Assembly (NCBI GenBank): GCA_012295275.1
Contig: CM022678.1
Span: 2,134,186 to 2,156,685, forward strand
DNA from: Chrysomallon squamiferum
Taxonomy: Eukaryota > Mollusca > Gastropoda > Neomphalida > Peltospiridae
Direction of reading: 5' to 3'
Length of the DNA stretch: 22,500 nucleotides
Shown: in pieces, positions 20,327-22,500 of the stretch
How the letters are laid out: every line of letters starts with the position of its first letter
How positions within the stretch are numbered: position 1 is the first letter of the stretch
The notes under the pieces: generated by a model
What the model was told of the DNA's origin: nothing
Database searches by the model: none
What the model saw: the letters and a program-made list of their open reading frames with translations, nothing else
Translations under genes and position numbers: made by a program

Positions 20327-20540
20327 GACATTTTTATATATACACCCTTGTTGTGTAATCTGTAAAATAAATAAATAAATAAATAAATAAATAAATACAT
20401 TAGAAATAAACACCCTTGTTGTGTAATCTGTCAATAAATAAATAAATAAATAAATAAATAAGACATTTTTATATATACACCCTTGTTGTGTAATCTGTAA
20501 AATAAATAAATAAATAAATAAATAAATAAATAGATAAATA
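19982..20540 (-). repeat. Array of splice-acceptor/exon-start copies dispersed in (AAAT)n
   Basis: A 35-bp segment (on the minus strand ACAG, then ATTACACAACAAGGGTG, then TATATAAAAATG) recurs at 20051-20085, 20145-20179, 20229-20263, 20329-20363, 20411-20431 (5' part only) and 20464-20498. A truncated copy (GGGTATATATAAAAATG) is joined to the exon body at 19982-19999. Copies are separated by (AAAT)n of 30-65 nt, giving spacings of 69, 94, 84, 100, about 68 and about 67. Every full copy preserves the CAG acceptor and the LHNKGVYIKM codons. A fragment AATCTGCAAG near 20108-20117 may be a further decayed copy. Confidence 0.95.
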
Positions 20541-20576
20541 ATAAACAAATAAATAATATTGTATGTTTTTATACAT

Positions 20577-20748
20577 ACACACTTTTAACAAATACACAAA
20601 TAGCCAACTATGATATAAAAACGTGTATTACACACACTTTTAACAAATACACAGACAACTGTGACATAAAAAACGTGTATTACACACACTCTTAACAAAT
20701 ACGCAAACACACACACATGTGATATTAAAAAACGTGTATATTACACAC
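20577..20748 (-). repeat. 54-bp tandem repeat (three units) ending at a donor site
   Basis: Three copies of a unit containing CTTTTAACAAATACACA and AAACGTGTATTACACAC follow each other at spacings of about 55 and 53 bp. The last ACACAC (20743-20748) is, on the minus strand, the donor GTGTGT of the neighbouring kinase exon. The first intron bases therefore belong to the repeat unit. Confidence 0.8.
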
Positions 20749-20952
20749 CTGCTATTAAATTTGTCTGGTTTCTCCTCTCTAGCCATGTGGAAGTCTAGAC
20801 AGAGATCAGCGTCAATGCCGATACCAAAATAATTGTTCATAACAAAAATGGATGTGGTGTCCTCGCTGGTGTTTGCAGTGTTGGTGTTGTTTGCTATTGC
20901 AACCTTCGCCTCATCCGTCTCCTTTTCATTCGGATGGAATATTACAGTCCAC
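20749..20952 (-). CDS. DGK-theta-like exon, start of accessory domain
   Basis: The 204-nt exon (1 + 67 codons + 2) encodes (R)WTVIFHPNEKETDEAKV, a linker of about 20 residues rich in Asn/Thr, then IFVMNNYFGIGIDADLCLDF and HMAREEKPDKFNS(R). The NYFGIGIDAxLxLDFHxxREExPxKFxSR motif is highly characteristic of diacylglycerol kinases. The acceptor is embedded in a (CTA)n microsatellite (CTACTGCTAG). The donor AGCAG/GTGTGT is in the 54-bp repeat. Confidence 0.95.
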
Positions 20953-21109
20953 CTAGCAGTAGTTGTAGTAGTGGAGTAGTAGTAGTAGAGTAGTGGTAGT
21001 AGAAGTAATAGAAGTAATAAAATAGTAATAATAATAGTAATAGTAGTAATCACAATAGTAGCAATAATTAGTAATAACAGTAATAATAATAAGTGTAATA
21101 GTAGTAGTA

Positions 21110-21147
<38 letters not shown>

Positions 21148-21393
21148 TATTATTATTATAATAATGGTAGTAATAATACCAATACCAATAATATTTTGTG
21201 ATATATCGTAATTCTAGTTGTAAAAATAATAATGGTAGAAATAATAACGGTAAGAATAATAATAATAATAATAATAACAATGGTAAAATAACAATGGTAA
21301 AATTAAAAAAAAATATATAGGTAAGGCAAACCCCAAAAAGAATAATTTTTCAACTTTACTTTTGCAATTACGATGGTAACCACGGCAACGTAC
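20953..21393 (-). repeat. Kinase intron, largely (TAG)n/(TAA)n
   Basis: The 441-nt intron is imperfect TAG and TAA triplet repeat from about 20958 to 21300, including a TAA/ATT inverted junction near 21140-21160. It then has a short unique segment to the donor GACAG/GTACGT. The repeat runs into the acceptor itself. Confidence 0.85.
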
Positions 21394-21501
21394 CTGTCTA
21401 ATTTGATTTCCTCTGCATCAATGACATCTCTTAAGAGATTGAGGGGGTCCTCTCCCCAGTGTACCCTGGTCCCCACCGTAACACTCGGGCCAGGTCATTT
21501 C
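21394..21501 (-). CDS. DGK-theta-like catalytic-domain exon with a 2-nt insertion
   Basis: The exon lies between CTGTTCACAG and GACAG/GTACGT. Read from the upstream exon it gives (G)NDLARVLRWGPGYTGE, the end of the glycine-rich GTGNDLARVLRWG block. The frame then breaks. The downstream part reads DPLNLLRDVIDAEEIKLD(R) in a different frame, and that frame fits the next exon. The exon is 108 nt, where 106 (2 + 34 codons + 2) is needed. An extra AG in GAGAGGAC (minus strand) explains it exactly. Left unrepaired, a TAA follows within ten codons. It may be a sequencing or assembly error, a local allele, or a disabling mutation. Confidence 0.88.
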
Positions 21502-21751
21502 CTGTGAACAGAGGTCAAACATTAGCCAATAAATAAATCAGATTTAAAAACAGCAACTACACGCTAATTTCAGTATTTATTTAACACTTGAGTTTGCAGG
21601 AAGCAAATACCACTGATGATGACAATAAAAAACATTTCACATAAAAACATTTCACTGGAGGGTTAAAATTATTATTATTTTCATTATTATTATTATTATT
21701 ATGGATTATGTGTTTTTAAAATTTCATTTGTCATTTAAATACGGAACATTT
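21502..21751 (-). other. Kinase intron, distal unique part
   Basis: AT-rich unique sequence with a short (ATT)n at about 21667-21700, between the 42-bp array and the acceptor CTGTTCACAG. Nothing else is recognised. Confidence 0.7.
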
Positions 21752-22096
21752 GACATTACAAACTGATGACATGTGGAAATCAAAGACTGGACATTACAAA
21801 CACAATGATGACATGTGGAAGTCAAAGACTGGACATTACAAACACAATAATGACATGTGGAAGTTAAAGACTGGACATGACAAACACAATGATGACATGT
21901 GGAAGTTAAAGACTGGACATTACAAACACAATGATGACATGTGGAAGTCAAAGACTGGACATTACAAACACAATGATGACATGTGGAAGTCAAAGACTGG
22001 ACATTACAAACACAATGATGACATGTGGAAGTCAAAGACTGGACATTACAAACACAATAATGACGTGGAAGTTAAAGACTGGACATTACAAACTGA
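21752..22096. repeat. 42-bp minisatellite (about 8 units) abutting a kinase donor site
   Basis: Copies of GACATTACAAACACAATGAT + GACATGTGGAAGTCAAAGACTG start at 21752, 21790, 21832, 21874, 21916, 21958, 22000, 22042 and 22082. The internal period is exactly 42, with 38 and 40 at the edges. The array's right end merges into the donor region (minus strand ACAG/GTCAGTTTGTAATGTCC). Because 42 is a multiple of three and the unit lacks stops in several frames, ORFs of over 100 codons appear on both strands. They are intronic and spurious. Confidence 0.95.
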
Positions 22097-22097
22097 C

Positions 22098-22246
22098 CTG
22101 TGCCCAGTGGAACAATGGCCATTGGCGGCGACGAACACACCCCGTCCTGCCCCACATTGTCCAGACACGACAGCACCCACCCCACTGTCCCATCCCCCCC
22201 ACAGACAAGAATCTTGTAGTACGGTATGTTTCTGAACACATACAGT
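22098..22246 (-). CDS. DGK-theta-like catalytic exon with the GGDGT motif
   Basis: The 149-nt exon (1 + 49 codons + 1) follows TTTATTTTCAG. It encodes (G)[20 protein letters not shown], then [14 protein letters not shown] and [13 protein letters not shown](G). The GGDGT loop is the ATP-binding signature of lipid kinases that phosphorylate diacylglycerol to phosphatidic acid, and PLGTG continues into the next exon. The residues expected for activity in this segment are intact. The donor is ACAG/GTCAGT. Confidence 0.96.
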
Positions 22247-22479
22247 CTGAAAATAAAAAACATTGAATGTTATTTTTTTTTTTTATATATATATATATAT
22301 ATATACATCCGTTAACATAACAAAAAATATTTTACATGTATGTTAAGACAGTGGGTAAAAAAAACGTCAAAATAAAATTAATAAATGTTATCTTTATTAA
22401 GTCTCAAATAGTTTTTTCTTACAAATGGTTGTGCTGCACACACACACACACACACACACAGAGAAACGAGTGAACGTAC
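22247..22479 (-). other. Kinase intron with (TA)n and (CA)n
   Basis: The 233-nt intron lies between GG/GTACGT and TTTATTTTCAG. It contains poly-T and (TA)n at about 22271-22304 and (CA)n at about 22438-22460. Confidence 0.85.
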
Positions 22480-22500
22480 CCAGGCAGAGGACCTCCGTTT
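22480..22500 (-). CDS. DGK-theta-like catalytic exon, 3' end only (cut by window edge)
   Basis: The last 21 nt of an exon read (x)NGGPLPG on the minus strand and end CCTGG/GTACGT. NGGPLPG lies just before the GLxLF ... CGGDGT segment in DGK-theta, so both phase and sequence agree with the next exon. The gene's 5' part, including any C1 domains, lies outside the window to the right. Confidence 0.85.

Noticed and set aside
19982-20540. CRISPR-like array (regular repeats with spacers)
   Set aside because: Spacers are all (AAAT)n, the repeat is an exon edge, and the DNA is clearly eukaryotic.
20056-20548. Minus-strand ORFs rich in FIYLFIYL with ITQQGCIYK
   Set aside because: Products of (AAAT)n plus copies of the exon edge in other frames. 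Only the nearest copy connects to real coding sequence.
21724-22235. Long ORFs on both strands with a 14-residue repeat (HNDDMWKSKTGHYK and its minus-strand counterpart)
   Set aside because: They translate a 42-bp intronic minisatellite. The plus-strand ORF runs antisense through a conserved kinase exon and has no independent support.

Overview
The window is nuclear DNA of an animal. It has GT-AG introns, AT-rich non-coding sequence (many A/T-only runs), and an extreme load of microsatellites: (TAA)n, (AAAT)n, (GA)n, (CA)n, (TA)n and long poly-A/T. Short GC-richer exons stand out sharply. That composition, with CATA/GTAT-type repeats, resembles mollusc genomes (perhaps cephalopod). This is an impression from composition only, not a phylogenetic result.

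Layout. 1-4120: mostly simple repeats, with one plausible short coding exon on the minus strand (653-865), a possible 225-bp inverted-repeat element (1751-1976) and a GC-richer block of unknown nature (1977-2230). 4124-5590 and 6544-8028: two tandem paralogous plus-strand genes, here called A and B. Each starts with a matched 18-bp block containing the CRE palindrome TGACGTCA. Each has a first exon encoding one N-terminal membrane segment, a phase-0 intron, and a large second exon. In both, exon 2 opens in the frame set by exon 1, passes a shared RRRIRY motif, and must then move to the -1 frame to reach a shared C-terminal module (WL ... VGLN ... WYR). A carries one copy of the module and B two. 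I do not recognise the family. 8030-17290: about 9 kb with no gene I can support, only simple repeats and unique AT-rich DNA.

18100-22500: the 3' part of a diacylglycerol kinase gene on the minus strand, most like DGK-theta (DGKQ). Seven coding segments are visible, from the end of the NGGPLPG-coding exon at the right edge to the stop codon at 18100. All seven have canonical splice sites and compatible phases. The catalytic GGDGT motif and most of the accessory domain are present. Two defects are visible: a 2-nt insertion in the exon at 21394-21501, and a 69-nt in-frame insertion in the exon at 19857-20081.

The most unusual structure is how repeats attach to this kinase gene. Four separate arrays begin or end exactly at exon boundaries. 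One contains six copies of the splice acceptor plus the first coding bases of an exon, dispersed in an (AAAT)n array. A 77-bp array begins inside the stop codon. A 42-bp and a 54-bp array each abut a donor site.
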